From Erysipelotrichaceae bacterium (GTDB lineage: Bacteria > Bacillota_I > Bacilli_A > Erysipelotrichales > Erysipelotrichaceae), in assembly GCA_015058845.1 (NCBI GenBank), contig SVBO01000003.1:1-64000 (forward strand): DNA of 64,000 nt, given 5' to 3'. Below the pieces are notes generated by a model. That model saw nothing but the letters and a program-made list of their open reading frames with translations. It had not been told where the DNA came from and did not search any database. Made by a program: the position numbers and the translations under genes. Positions 37,930-45,499 of this stretch are shown here, piece after piece (the stretch's first letter is position 1; each line of letters starts with the position of its first letter).

Positions 37930-39156
37930 ATGGAACTAATTGAGCAAATGAGAGAATATGCCCTAGCACATGGTATCCCTATTATGCAAGATGAAGGGAT
38001 CACATTTATGCTTGAGTTCATTAAGGATACAGAGTGTAAGAATATCTTAGAGATCGGTACAGCTATTGGTTATTCTGCTATATTGATGTGTGGATGTCAT
38101 GAAGATATCCATGTCACTACGATCGAAAGAGATGAGGAACGTTATCAAGAAGCAGTCCGTAATGTGAAGGCAGCTGGACTAGAAGATCGTATCACTTTGA
38201 TCTTTGCTGATGCTTTAGAATGTGAGATCACTGGTTCTTATGACTTTATCTTCATTGATGCTGCCAAGGCTCAATATCGTAAGTTCTTTGAGAAGTATTC
38301 TCCATTATTAATACAGAATGGATATATCTTTACAGATAATCTAGCATTCCATGGTTTAGTAGAGAATCCTGAGTTAGCCCAAAGTAGAGGTGTTAGAGCA
38401 TTAGTTCGTAAGATCAAGGCCTATAATGATTGGTTAAGTGAGAATGAAGAGTATCGTACACAGTTCTTAGATCTAGGAGATGGTGTGGCTATTTCTCAGC
38501 GAAATAGATTAGATGTGAAGGGTATGATCTTTGATATGGATGGTCTATTACTAGATACTGAGACTATTGCGGGTAAGGGAATGGAACATGCCTCTAAGGC
38601 ATTGAATGTACCATTACCTGAGAATTTCCATGAGATGATCTTAGGTAAAGCAGTTCCTTTGATCAAGGAAATATATGAGACACATACAGATGGTAGAGTA
38701 AGTTATGAGGAGTTCAAAGACTGTGCGCAAGCGTATGAGAAGATCTATCAAGAAGAAAATGGTGTAAATACCATGAAGGGTGTCGTAGAATTATTAGAAC
38801 ACTGTAAGCAAAGAGATATCAAGGTGATCGTAGCTACTTCTAGTTATTTAGAAAAAGCAGTAGTTCGTATGAAACTTGCTGGTATATATAAATACTTTGA
38901 TACAGTGATCAGTGGAGATATGGTCCAAAGATCTAAACCTAATCCTGATATCTTCTTGAAAGCACAAGAAACATTAGGTTTAGCTAAGAATGATTGTATC
39001 ATCTTTGAAGATAGTAATGCAGGTGTAGAAGCAGGGGTACGTGCTGGTATGCGTGTCTGTATGGTACCTGGTATGGTAGGACCTGAAAAGTTAGCACAAG
39101 AGAGAGCTTTCCAGATCTTTGATTCTTTACAAGATGCGGTAGAATTTTTTCAATAA
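37930..39156 (+). CDS. TrmR-like tRNA wobble-uridine methyltransferase fused to HAD phosphatase
   Basis: Two enzymes in one 408-residue chain. Residues 1-198 align from memory with Bacillus TrmR (YrrM), which O-methylates 5-hydroxyuridine at tRNA position 34: shared features are HGIPIMQDEG, ILEIGTAIGYSAILM (SAM site), FIFIDAAKAQYRKFF and DNLAFHGLV. Residues 199-408 are a complete beta-phosphoglucomutase-type HAD hydrolase: FDMDGLLLDTE, ATSSYLEKAV, KPNPDIFLKA and EDSNAGVEAG. The join is a short NRLDVKG linker with no stop or frameshift. SD AAGGAG. The TrhP-like hydroxylation genes lie 3 kb downstream. The HAD substrate is unknown. Confidence 0.82.
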   Translation: MELIEQMREYALAHGIPIMQDEGITFMLEFIKDTECKNILEIGTAIGYSAILMCGCHEDIHVTTIERDEERYQEAVRNVKAAGLEDRITLIFADALECEITGSYDFIFIDAAKAQYRKFFEKYSPLLIQNGYIFTDNLAFHGLVENPELAQSRGVRALVRKIKAYNDWLSENEEYRTQFLDLGDGVAISQRNRLDVKGMIFDMDGLLLDTETIAGKGMEHASKALNVPLPENFHEMILGKAVPLIKEIYETHTDGRVSYEEFKDCAQAYEKIYQEENGVNTMKGVVELLEHCKQRDIKVIVATSSYLEKAVVRMKLAGIYKYFDTVISGDMVQRSKPNPDIFLKAQETLGLAKNDCIIFEDSNAGVEAGVRAGMRVCMVPGMVGPEKLAQERAFQIFDSLQDAVEFFQ

Positions 39157-39166
39157 GAGTATAAGA

Positions 39167-39198
39167 AAAGAGGAAATGATGATCATTTCCTCTTTGTG
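39167..39198. terminator. Bidirectional terminator after trmR-HAD
   Basis: Stem AAGAGGAAATGAT/ATCATTTCCTCTT with A and T runs at the ends, between convergent genes. Confidence 0.82.
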
Positions 39199-39200
39199 TT

Positions 39201-39998
39201 TTAATCTAATAAACCTAATTGCTCACAAGCATAGTAGATACCATTCTTATCTACATCTAATGTAATATAATCCGCCATATCCTTTAAAGCCTGAGAACCA
39301 TTTCCCATAGCAATACCTGTACCCGCATATTCGATCATACTCATATCATTACTCTGATCTCCAAAGGCTAATAACTCTTCTCTCTTAAATCCAAACTTCT
39401 CAGCGATCATCTCTAATCCTACTTTCTTAGAAACTTCCGCTAAGCAAACATCTGCATAAGTAGAACGATTTGGAAAGGCTTGTAGACCCTCTACATCACT
39501 GACAGAAGCATAATTATAATCCATAGGAGCATAGATTAAAGCCATCATGATATTTTCTTCTCCATTATAGGGATGTACATAAGGAGGAAGAGGTTCATCA
39601 AAGAAAGTATGTGCTTCGATCATATAATGATCGATTCCTAAAGGAGCAAACCCATAATCTCCACAACGAAGATATACAGTTAGACCTTCCTTCTCACATT
39701 TCTGAACTAGCCCTTCTACTTGTTCCTTCTTAAAGTATTTCGCATTGATCAAGTTTCTATTATGATCATAGACAGCAGCCCCATTACAGCACACATAACC
39801 ATCCCACACAATAGCATCTAGACCCTCTACAATATCAAGATCAGAAGCCTGTCTACCACTCGCTACAAACACCTTGATACCTTTCTCTTGGATCTTCTTG
39901 ATCGCTTCAATAGCACTACTTGGGATCTTATGATCCCCCGGATCGATCAATGTACCATCTATATCAAAGAATGCTGCCTTTATACTTACATCACACAT
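39201..39998 (-). CDS. Cof-type HAD-IIB phosphatase
   Basis: A 265-residue HAD hydrolase: motif I FFDIDGTLIDPG, motif II VASGRQ, motif IV GDQSNDMSMIEYA, with a C2 cap between. SD GAGGAGGG before the ATG. It is the third HAD phosphatase domain within 10 kb. Substrate unknown. It is convergent with the trmR-HAD gene and divergent from the DUF1287 gene. Confidence 0.85.
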   Translation of the reverse strand: MCDVSIKAAFFDIDGTLIDPGDHKIPSSAIEAIKKIQEKGIKVFVASGRQASDLDIVEGLDAIVWDGYVCCNGAAVYDHNRNLINAKYFKKEQVEGLVQKCEKEGLTVYLRCGDYGFAPLGIDHYMIEAHTFFDEPLPPYVHPYNGEENIMMALIYAPMDYNYASVSDVEGLQAFPNRSTYADVCLAEVSKKVGLEMIAEKFGFKREELLAFGDQSNDMSMIEYAGTGIAMGNGSQALKDMADYITLDVDKNGIYYACEQLGLLD

Positions 39999-40109
39999 AC
40001 TATAACCCTCCTATACGTGAATACATTATACAAGAAATTATACAATAATGCTATGTCTAAAAGATCACTAATTCTTCATAATCCCTTAAGATAATACTTC
40101 TAGATAATA

Positions 40110-40118
40110 TGGTATAAT
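40110..40118 (+). promoter_or_regulatory. Extended -10 promoter of the DUF1287 gene
   Basis: TGGTATAAT located 21 nt before the start codon; the SD AAAGGAGG falls in the short leader. Confidence 0.6.
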
Positions 40119-40139
40119 ACCTTTAAAGGAGGAAGGATT

Positions 40140-40829
40140 ATGAAACTGATCAGGAAGGTATTGAAATTAGTGGTATTAACGGGATTGGTATTTGGTCTAT
40201 ATCTAGCAGATCATTATAATCTATTTCCTCAAAGGTATTATACAAATGAGGAATTAGGAATAGATACGATACTGAGTCATCATGATTTCAATGAGAATGG
40301 GGTAGATGATTCTTTGGATCTATTATTAGGTGCTAGAGCAGATGCTTTACAACATCCTACTTATGATGATGCGTATTATGAAGGGGGCTTTCCTCCTAGT
40401 GATATCGGTGTTTGTACAGATGTGATCTGGCGAGCTTTTAGGGAAGCTGGATATGATCTTAGAGAGATGGTGGATCTAGATATTCGTAATCGTAGTGATG
40501 CGTATGAGATAGAGATCAGAGATAAGAATATTGACTTTAGAAGAGTGACTAATCTACGTGTATTCTTGGATACGTATGCGTATCATCTAACAACGAATCC
40601 TGAATATACTTCCCAGTGGCAACCAGGAGATATCGTGATCTTTGGGGATAATACCCATATTGGGATCGTTTCTGATCGTAGAACTAAAGATGGTAGAGTG
40701 TATATTATTCATAATGGGGGTCAACCTATTCGAGAAGAAGATTACTTGAAGAGAGCGAAAGTGAGTGCGCATTATAGGTTTAATGCTACTTTATTGCCTG
40801 ATGAGTATTTGATTAGATGGAGTGAGTGA
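40140..40829 (+). CDS. DUF1287 exported or membrane-anchored protein
   Basis: A 229-residue protein with one N-terminal hydrophobic segment (about 8-24), probably a signal anchor facing outward. The body carries the DUF1287 (YijF-like) features: ARADALQHPTYDDAYY, SDIGVCTDVIWRAFREAGYDL, PGDIVIFGDNTHIGIVSDR and IIHNGG. The Cys of GVCTD and the His of THIGIVS recall NlpC/P60-type cysteine hydrolases, so a cell-wall or amide hydrolase role is possible but unproven. Monocistronic. Confidence 0.8.
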   Translation: MKLIRKVLKLVVLTGLVFGLYLADHYNLFPQRYYTNEELGIDTILSHHDFNENGVDDSLDLLLGARADALQHPTYDDAYYEGGFPPSDIGVCTDVIWRAFREAGYDLREMVDLDIRNRSDAYEIEIRDKNIDFRRVTNLRVFLDTYAYHLTTNPEYTSQWQPGDIVIFGDNTHIGIVSDRRTKDGRVYIIHNGGQPIREEDYLKRAKVSAHYRFNATLLPDEYLIRWSE

Positions 40830-40847
40830 AATTTGTGTAAATAATCC

Positions 40848-40876
40848 TTGCTTTTTTATTTGATATATGGTATATA
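40848..40876 (+). promoter_or_regulatory. Promoter upstream of the SAM riboswitch
   Basis: TTGCTT (40848-40853) and TATATA (40871-40876) with a 17-nt spacer, immediately before the riboswitch aptamer. Confidence 0.55.
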
Positions 40877-40889
40877 TTTAATGCTTAAA

Positions 40890-40975
40890 TTTTATCAAGA
40901 ATGGGGAAGAGGGTTAGCTCGATGATCCCATGCCAACCTGCTATAGTAAGGTGGTAAAGCTAACAGCGATAAGGA
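40890..40975 (+). promoter_or_regulatory. SAM-clan riboswitch aptamer (S-box-like, no P4) controlling metK
   Basis: S-box landmarks are present: TTTATCAAGA at the 5' end, TGCCAACC and GGTGGTAAAGC further on. Helices I can pair by eye: P1 TTTATC/GATAAG (40891-40896 with 40968-40973), P2a ATGGG/CCCAT (40901-40905 with 40927-40931), a k-turn-like asymmetric loop with GATGA, P2b GAG/CTC, P3 ACCT/AGGT, and a pseudoknot GTTAGC (40913-40918) with GCTAAC (40959-40964). The P4 helix of SAM-I RNAs is missing: the pseudoknot strand runs almost straight into P1. An intrinsic terminator follows. SAM binding should stop metK transcription. Confidence 0.82.
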
Positions 40976-40999
40976 AGCGACTAGTATAAGAAATGTACA

Positions 41000-41023
41000 A
41001 ACGTCTCTTCTGGGACGTTTTTA
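41000..41023 (+). terminator. Riboswitch expression-platform terminator
   Basis: A 7-bp stem ACGTCTC/GGGACGT, loop TTCT and five T, 45 nt before metK and after the aptamer. Presumably the SAM-controlled attenuator. Confidence 0.8.
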
Positions 41024-41067
41024 TTTATGTTGATCGATTTAAGTAAGTAACATTAGGAGGAAAAGAA

Positions 41068-42171
41068 ATGAGCAAACATTATTATACATCAGAATCAGTA
41101 ACAGTAGGACATCCTGATAAGATCTGTGACACAGTAGCAGATAGTATCGTAGACTATGCATTATCTCAAGATCCAAACAGCAAAATGGCTGTAGAATGTA
41201 CAATCAAAGATGATTTTATCTTGATCTATGGAGAATGTAACACTAAGGCTAATATTCCATTTGAAGAGATCGCTCTTAATACAGTAAAAGAGATCGGATA
41301 TACAGAAGAATTCCATGTACTTGTGAAAGTAGGCCAACAATCTCCTGAAATCAACCAAGCAGTTGTTAAGGAAGATGAAGTGGGGGCTGGTGACCAAGGA
41401 ATCATGTATGGATATGCATGTGATGAAACACCTAACTATATGCCATTATCAATCGACCTAGCACACCGTCTAGCTAAGCAATTACAACATGTAAGAGAAA
41501 CAGATCCTGAAACGATCCTTAAACCAGATGGAAAGACTCAAGTAACAGTAGAATATGAAGGTGACAAGATCACTCGTATCGATACTATCGTAGTATCTAC
41601 GCAACACTGTGCTTGCGCATCACTTGAAGATGTTCAAAAGTATGTTATGGAGAAGGTAGTAACTCCAATCTGTGCGAATGAATTAGTAGATGAGAATACT
41701 AAGTATTTGATCAATCCAAGTGGTTCATTCATCGTAGGTGGTAGCTTTGGAGATAGTGGTACTACAGGACGTAAGATCGTTGTTGATACATATGGTGGAC
41801 ATGGTCGTATTGGAGGAGGATGCTTCTCTAGTAAGGACCCTAGTAAAGTAGACCGTAGTGCTGCTTACTATGCACGTTATGTAGCTAAGAACGTAGTAGC
41901 ACATGGTTTCGCAAAGAAGTGTGAGATCCAAGTATCTTATGCGATCGGTGTTGTTAAGCCAATTAGTGTTTATGTAGATACATATGGTACAAATACAGTA
42001 AGTGAAGAACAGATCCAAGACTTCGTGAACAAGAACTTCGACTTCACTGTAACAAATATTATCCGTGAACTTGATCTAAGAAGACCTATTTATAAGAAAT
42101 TAGCTGCTTATGGTCATTTCGGACGTACTGATCTAAATGCTCCTTGGGAAGCTATTAAAGATATTCAGTAA
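41068..42171 (+). CDS. metK: S-adenosylmethionine synthetase
   Basis: Makes SAM from methionine and ATP. The 367-residue protein carries the family motifs SVTVGHPDKICD (about 10-21), the GAGDQGIMYGYA hexapeptide region (about 110-121), GGSFGDSGTTGRKIVVD and the phosphate-binding KDPSKVDRSAAY. It is slightly shorter than the usual ~390-400. SD AGGAGG. Regulated by the upstream SAM-sensing RNA. SAM feeds methylation, including the TrmR-type enzyme encoded 2 kb upstream. Followed by a terminator before the U32 genes. Confidence 0.97.
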   Translation: MSKHYYTSESVTVGHPDKICDTVADSIVDYALSQDPNSKMAVECTIKDDFILIYGECNTKANIPFEEIALNTVKEIGYTEEFHVLVKVGQQSPEINQAVVKEDEVGAGDQGIMYGYACDETPNYMPLSIDLAHRLAKQLQHVRETDPETILKPDGKTQVTVEYEGDKITRIDTIVVSTQHCACASLEDVQKYVMEKVVTPICANELVDENTKYLINPSGSFIVGGSFGDSGTTGRKIVVDTYGGHGRIGGGCFSSKDPSKVDRSAAYYARYVAKNVVAHGFAKKCEIQVSYAIGVVKPISVYVDTYGTNTVSEEQIQDFVNKNFDFTVTNIIRELDLRRPIYKKLAAYGHFGRTDLNAPWEAIKDIQ

Positions 42172-42179
42172 GAGTGATA

Positions 42180-42211
42180 AAGCAAGTAATATTGAAAATA
42201 CTTGCTTTTTT
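42180..42211 (+). terminator. Terminator after metK
   Basis: A 9-bp stem AAGCAAGTA/TACTTGCTT with an 11-nt loop and six T. Confidence 0.8.
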
Positions 42212-42257
42212 CTTGCGTATGGGTCAAAAAACAAGTACAATCTTAGAGAAAGGTGGA

Positions 42258-43148
42258 ATGAACTTGAAATTCTTAGTAGAAACATATAATCCTCAAGAAG
42301 TACTTGAGGCAATTTCACATAAAGCAGATGGTATTATTGTAAGTATAGAATTCTTTAGTGCTCGTTGTTTACATGCTACTGATTTTGAAGGATTAGTACA
42401 GATGTATAATGTCGCGAAGGAAGTTGGTCTAGAGGTATATATTGATGTAACACGTATGTTTACGGATGAAGAATTACTTCGATTAGAAGGTTTCTTGAAG
42501 CAGTGTCAAGAGTTACAATTAGATGGTATTTATTTCTCAGATATGAGTGTATTTGAGGTATGTAATGAATTAGGTATGGGTAAGAGTACGATCTATCAAC
42601 CTGATACAATGATCGTGAATACATGGGATGCGAAGGTGTTCTTAGAGGATATGAAGAGAGTTGTATTGGCTAAGGAACTGACTCTAGAGGAATGTTGCCA
42701 GATCGGTAGTGATATTCCTGGGTGTGTAGAGATGTTCTTACATGGTAGAGAGTTGATGTCTATTTCTAAGAGAGCGTTAGTGACTAACTATTTTGAAGAG
42801 ATCTCTTATTCTGGTAAGATGGAACCATACTATTATTTAGTAGAAGAGAAGCGTGATGAGAAGATGATCGTGATGGAGAATGAGCAGGGGACTCATTTCT
42901 TTAGTGGTTTCACGTTATGTTCTTTTAAGGAGTTATCTAGTTTGATCTCTTCGCATATTTCTCATGGACGTATTTCTCATATGTTCTTAGAGTTTGATGA
43001 GATGATGGATGCCTTGGATGGATATGTAGCGATCCGTGAGGGTGCGGATGCTTGTGCGATCCATGATAATTTTGTAGAGAAGTACTCTGGTAATAATTAT
43101 CAAAGTGGTTTCTATTATCAGAAGACTAGTGTTAGAAAGGAGTACTAA
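42258..43148 (+). CDS. U32-family protein, TrhP1/YrrN-like
   Basis: A 296-residue protein of the U32 peptidase-like TIM-barrel family. It begins LKFLVETYNPQEVLEAISHKADGIIVSIE, the divergent first member of the two-gene TrhP set (Bacillus yrrN-yrrO) that hydroxylates tRNA U34 to ho5U using prephenate. Similarity is modest and the Cys motif of the larger partner is absent; the gene pair arrangement supports the call. Start is uncertain: ATG at 42258 is close to AAAGGTGG, while the in-frame TTG at 42264 has better spacing. An earlier in-frame GTG at 42174 is impossible because it lies in the metK terminator. The partner gene follows by 1 nt. Confidence 0.7.
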   Translation: MNLKFLVETYNPQEVLEAISHKADGIIVSIEFFSARCLHATDFEGLVQMYNVAKEVGLEVYIDVTRMFTDEELLRLEGFLKQCQELQLDGIYFSDMSVFEVCNELGMGKSTIYQPDTMIVNTWDAKVFLEDMKRVVLAKELTLEECCQIGSDIPGCVEMFLHGRELMSISKRALVTNYFEEISYSGKMEPYYYLVEEKRDEKMIVMENEQGTHFFSGFTLCSFKELSSLISSHISHGRISHMFLEFDEMMDALDGYVAIREGADACAIHDNFVEKYSGNNYQSGFYYQKTSVRKEY

Positions 43149-43149
43149 T

Positions 43150-44349
43150 ATGAAGAAAGATATTGAATTATTAGCTCCTGCTGGGGATCTAGAGAGATTA
43201 AAGTGTGCTGTTCGTTTTGGAGCAGATGCTGTGTATATTGGTGGTAAGAAGTTCTCTTTACGTTCTCGTGCTAGTAACTTTGATCTAGAGGATATTCGCG
43301 AGGGTGTTGAGTTTGCTCATGCGCATGGGTCTCGTGTGCATGTTACTTGTAACATGGTATTACATAATGAAGATTTTGAAGGGGCTAGAGAATATCTAAC
43401 TGCTCTTGGTGAGATCGGAGTAGATGCGATCATTTGTGAGTCTATGGCATTTGCTCGTATTTCTAAGGAAGTGGCTCCTAATATGGAAGTACATCTTAGT
43501 ACACAGTGTTCTACATTGAATCTAAAGAGTATTCAGTACTATCAAAGACATGGGATCGATCGTGTGGTATTAGCAAGAGAAGTAGATCTTAAGCAAATGG
43601 AGTATATCGTTAAGAACTCACCATTACCGATCGAAGTATTTATCCATGGTGCTATGTGTATGGCATATTCTGGTAGATGTATGTTATCGAATCATATGAC
43701 ATTACGTGATGCGAATCGTGGTGGTTGTGCACAGTCTTGTCGATGGAAGTATCATTTACTGAATACTGCGTTAGAGGAAGTGTCTAAAGAGGATTGCTTG
43801 TTCTCTATGAGTTCTAAGGATATGATGGCTGCTAGATATATTCCTTCTTTAATGGAAATGGGAGTAACTAGCTTAAAGATCGAAGGTCGTATGAAGACTG
43901 CTTACTATATCTCATGTGTTGTAAGAGCGTATCGTAAACTGATCGATGCGTATGCCAATGGAGAAGAACTGGATTGGGAGTATTATGTTAAGGAACTTGC
44001 AAAGGCAGAGAACCGTCCTACTTGTATTGGGTTCTATGAAGGTGTTCCTGGTGTGAAGGATCATTTATATGGTGTAAATGGAGCGGGTGTTATTCAAGAC
44101 TTTGTAGCGACTGTGATCGATTATGATACAGACAGAAAAGAAGCTATCATCGAGGTCAAGAATCACTTTGTAGCTGGTACTGTACTAGAAGCCTTTGGGC
44201 CACATTTAGAAAATACAGTATTTACAGTGAATGAGATGTATGATGAGAGTGGTGAATTAGTAGAGATTGCTAATAAGCCAACTCAGATCTTACGTGTTCC
44301 TATTCCTTTTGAAGTAAAGAAATTCGATCTAATTAGAAAGTATCGATAA
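43150..44349 (+). CDS. U32-family tRNA hydroxylation protein, TrhP2/YrrO-like
   Basis: A 399-residue U32 family member. Motifs: ELLAPAGDLERLKCAVRFGADAVYIG split as ELLAPAGD and GADAVYIGG, the family signature EVFIHGAMCMAYSGRCMLS, and RGGCAQSCRW, whose cysteines likely hold an Fe-S cluster, followed by the U32 C-terminal barrel. In Bacillus and E. coli such proteins (TrhP) form 5-hydroxyuridine at tRNA position 34, which TrmR then methylates. The trmR-HAD gene 3 kb upstream makes this pathway complete locally. ATG at 43150 has AAAGGAG 8 nt ahead. Confidence 0.88.
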   Translation: MKKDIELLAPAGDLERLKCAVRFGADAVYIGGKKFSLRSRASNFDLEDIREGVEFAHAHGSRVHVTCNMVLHNEDFEGAREYLTALGEIGVDAIICESMAFARISKEVAPNMEVHLSTQCSTLNLKSIQYYQRHGIDRVVLAREVDLKQMEYIVKNSPLPIEVFIHGAMCMAYSGRCMLSNHMTLRDANRGGCAQSCRWKYHLLNTALEEVSKEDCLFSMSSKDMMAARYIPSLMEMGVTSLKIEGRMKTAYYISCVVRAYRKLIDAYANGEELDWEYYVKELAKAENRPTCIGFYEGVPGVKDHLYGVNGAGVIQDFVATVIDYDTDRKEAIIEVKNHFVAGTVLEAFGPHLENTVFTVNEMYDESGELVEIANKPTQILRVPIPFEVKKFDLIRKYR

Positions 44350-44354
44350 TATAG

Positions 44355-44385
44355 AGCGTTCTTGTTGTATACAAGAGCGCTTTTT
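44355..44385 (+). terminator. Terminator after the trhP pair
   Basis: An 11-bp stem AGCGTTCTTGT/ACAAGAGCGCT (one G-U), loop TGTAT, T run. Confidence 0.87.
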
Positions 44386-44489
44386 ACTTCTATTCCTCAT
44401 AGACTTACTACTATATTTCCATTAAAATTAAATTAAACTGTAACGAAACACTTACCAATATTCACTAATATAATGAAAGGAGGAGTAAC

Positions 44490-44984
44490 ATGCGGGAATT
44501 GTTAAGCGAACTATTCGATCGCTATTATAAAGATGTGTATGTATATGTATATAGTCTATGTCATGATACTTCTCTTTCAGAAGATCTTACTTCCGAGGTA
44601 TTCTTAGAAGTCGTTAGATCGATCGCTACTTTCAGAAGAGAATCAGATATCAAGACTTGGTTGTTCTCGATCGCTAGGCATAAGTGGTATGCGTATCTAA
44701 GGAGTAAGTCTAAAGAGGTAAAGACAATGAGCATCGATGATCTATATGAAAGTAGTTTGGTAAAGAGTAGTACGCAAGAGAATATAGGTGGTTTAGAGGA
44801 TGTGATACAGAGTTTAGTGTCTAGTGAATCTAAGATCACACAGGAGGTATTCCAGATGCGGTTAGAGGGATATTCGTATTATGAGATCGGTAATAAACTA
44901 GGGATCTCAGAGAGTTCAGCAAGAGTAGTGTATTTCCGGATTAAGAATAAGATCAAGAAGTATTTAGAAAAGGAGGGTTTCTAG
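44490..44984 (+). CDS. ECF-type RNA polymerase sigma factor
   Basis: A 164-residue extracytoplasmic-function sigma factor. Region 2 contains FDRYYKDVYVYVYSLC, LSEDLTSEVFLEV and IKTWLFSIARHKWYAYLR; region 4 contains FQMRLEGYSYYEIGNKLGISESSARVVYFR. It is the first gene of a three-gene unit with an anti-sigma factor 1 nt downstream. Upstream, a TATAAT (44469-44474) is too close to the start to be useful, while an AACTGTAACGAAACAC stretch (44437-44452) could be an ECF-type -35 for autoregulation (speculative). The signal sensed is unknown. Confidence 0.9.
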   Translation: MRELLSELFDRYYKDVYVYVYSLCHDTSLSEDLTSEVFLEVVRSIATFRRESDIKTWLFSIARHKWYAYLRSKSKEVKTMSIDDLYESSLVKSSTQENIGGLEDVIQSLVSSESKITQEVFQMRLEGYSYYEIGNKLGISESSARVVYFRIKNKIKKYLEKEGF

Positions 44985-44985
44985 C

Positions 44986-45498
44986 ATGAGAGAGATTACT
45001 TGTGATATGTGTATGGATCTAATGCCATTGGTACAAGATGGCGTAGCTAGTGAAGATAGTGTATTAGCAGTAGAAGAGCATATTCAAAAGTGTCCTAAGT
45101 GTAAGGCTATGTTTGAAGGAGAATTACATGTACCTTCTTCTCAAGACTTACTGAATAAGATCCAGCGTAAGACACATACATTTATGGCTATGGTACTTAT
45201 GTTTGGTGTATTCTTTGGATTAAGTCTTACTGCTACTAGTGAGTTATTCTTGAATGCTTTGATCATGCCTTTTATAGGAGCTATATGTTATTATTTATAT
45301 AAGTGGAAAGCGATGTATATCACTGTGATCGTGATATTTGTAACACACTTTGTATTGAATCTTTTGGGTATTATAGTAGGGGTTGAGAAATTAGATCTTT
45401 TATCTTTATTAATGTGGTCTAGTATATATTCTGCTTTTGCAATATTAGGGGTAGTGATCGCTGGCTTGATCCATTTCGGAGTTAGAAGGGAGAAATAA
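44986..45498 (+). CDS. Zinc-finger anti-sigma factor, membrane-bound
   Basis: A 170-residue protein with an N-terminal zf-HC2 anti-sigma domain (EEHIQKCPKC giving H-x3-C-x2-C, plus CDMC near the start) and about four membrane helices (60-165). It should hold the neighbouring ECF sigma factor inactive at the membrane until an envelope signal arrives. Spaced 1 nt after the sigma gene and 1 nt before the next gene, so one operon. Confidence 0.85.
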   Translation: MREITCDMCMDLMPLVQDGVASEDSVLAVEEHIQKCPKCKAMFEGELHVPSSQDLLNKIQRKTHTFMAMVLMFGVFFGLSLTATSELFLNALIMPFIGAICYYLYKWKAMYITVIVIFVTHFVLNLLGIIVGVEKLDLLSLLMWSSIYSAFAILGVVIAGLIHFGVRREK

Positions 45499-45499
45499 T

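Noticed and set aside
40890-41023. T-box or other amino-acid leader upstream of metK
   Set aside because: There is no T-box sequence (TGGNACCGCG); the S-box core and pseudoknot explain the leader.
42174-42257. Longer N-terminus for the TrhP1-like gene
   Set aside because: It would start inside the metK terminator hairpin and adds residues absent from the family.
43105-43149. Longer N-terminus for the TrhP2-like gene overlapping its upstream partner
   Set aside because: The ATG at 43150 has AAAGGAG at good distance and gives the family start MKKDIELLAPAG; the extension has no support.
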